A DNA stretch of 64,000 nt from Mycolicibacterium alvei (GTDB lineage: Bacteria > Actinomycetota > Actinomycetes > Mycobacteriales > Mycobacteriaceae). Of the stretch, positions 63,863 through 64,000 are shown piece by piece. Within the stretch, counting starts at the first letter, position 1; the number at the start of each line of letters is the position of its first letter. The stretch is from positions 62,001 to 126,000 of the forward strand of contig NZ_AP022566.1 in NCBI RefSeq assembly GCF_010727325.1, given 5' to 3'. The translations under genes and the position numbers were made by a program. The notes below the pieces were generated by a model that did not search any database, had not been told where the DNA came from, and saw nothing but the letters and a program-made list of their open reading frames with translations.

Positions 63863-64000
63863 ATGAGCGCGACTGCGACACCGAACCGCTACGCGAACAA
63901 GGCCGTCATGAAGCGCGACACTGAACGCGGCTCAGGACAAGAACGCATCGTGGCCGCCGCGACGCTCTACGGCTGGTCCGAGGTCGACTACCGAGCGATT
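63863..64000 (+). CDS. Hypothetical protein, cut by the right edge
   Basis: ATG 63863 follows AGAGG; 46 codons are visible (MSATATPNRYANKAVMKRDT then SGQERIVAAATLYGWSEVDY). No motif is complete enough to name. Its promoter is shared with the divergent ribbon-helix-helix-like gene, so it is probably under that protein's control. Confidence 0.6.
   Translation, partial: MSATATPNRYANKAVMKRDTERGSGQERIVAAATLYGWSEVDYRAI

Noticed and set aside
1..64000. tRNA, rRNA, CRISPR arrays, insertion sequences
   Set aside because: I looked for T-arm sequences, regularly spaced repeats and transposase motifs and saw none that hold up.

Overview
The window reads as accessory DNA from a Mycobacterium species or close relative, most likely part of a large plasmid or integrated conjugative element. 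The evidence is high GC, a DUF732 secreted protein, an LppA-like lipoprotein, an Lsr2 nucleoid protein, a DUF4262 protein, an STPK remnant, and many leaderless genes whose start codon lies 6-8 nt after a TANNNT -10 box. I saw no rRNA, tRNA, ribosomal or central-metabolism genes and no CRISPR array. Most genes are small, unrecognised, and on the minus strand.

Layout. 1-4.55 kb: the end of an operon with a giant adenine-methylase/helicase fusion that runs off the left edge. 4.8-6.3 kb: a DUF4304 gene and a DUF732 secreted protein. 6.4-11.9 kb: separately promoted units encoding an SF1 helicase-like ATPase, an unknown 392-aa protein with a small partner, and a MoxR-type AAA+ ATPase coupled to a metallopeptidase/VWA protein. 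12-14.5 kb (plus strand): an XRE-ImmA/IrrE regulator-protease and an exported protein. 14.6-23.5 kb: DNA-binding and unknown genes, an HExxH protein, an LppA-like lipoprotein and an HD phosphohydrolase. 23.7-26.8 kb: an AbiE-like toxin-antitoxin operon and an exported HNH nuclease. 27-31.6 kb: a run of tiny genes, most with one shared promoter element. 31.6-38.8 kb: a nonsense-interrupted gene, a DUF6884/HTH operon divergent from an ASCH operon, an XRE regulator, an ATP-dependent DNA ligase and a broken Ser/Thr kinase. 38.9-44.2 kb: Lsr2, an alpha/beta hydrolase, a TPR protein and a DUF6166 protein. 44.3-57.8 kb: a long minus-strand block with a MmcB-like protein, DUF1643, a divergent C5-cytosine methyltransferase, a P-loop ATPase, a phage-type adenine methyltransferase, a NYN-domain protein and a second ASCH protein. 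57.9-64 kb: a lipoprotein, an XRE operon, a P-loop kinase, a second lipoprotein, and a small ribbon-helix-helix-like gene divergent from a gene cut by the right edge.

The strongest undescribed signal is regulatory. Ten sites upstream of minus-strand genes share (T/G)TGTC(G/A), an 11-nt gap and a TANNNT-like box. Four of them continue into leaders carrying a hairpin whose 8-nt loop is TGTAGCAG (once TCTAGCAG) between GC stems of changing sequence. Other promoters place perfect palindromes inside the -35/-10 spacer or use them as shared divergent -35 boxes. Together these suggest an element-wide regulon. Function assignments rest on motifs read by eye; no database search was possible.
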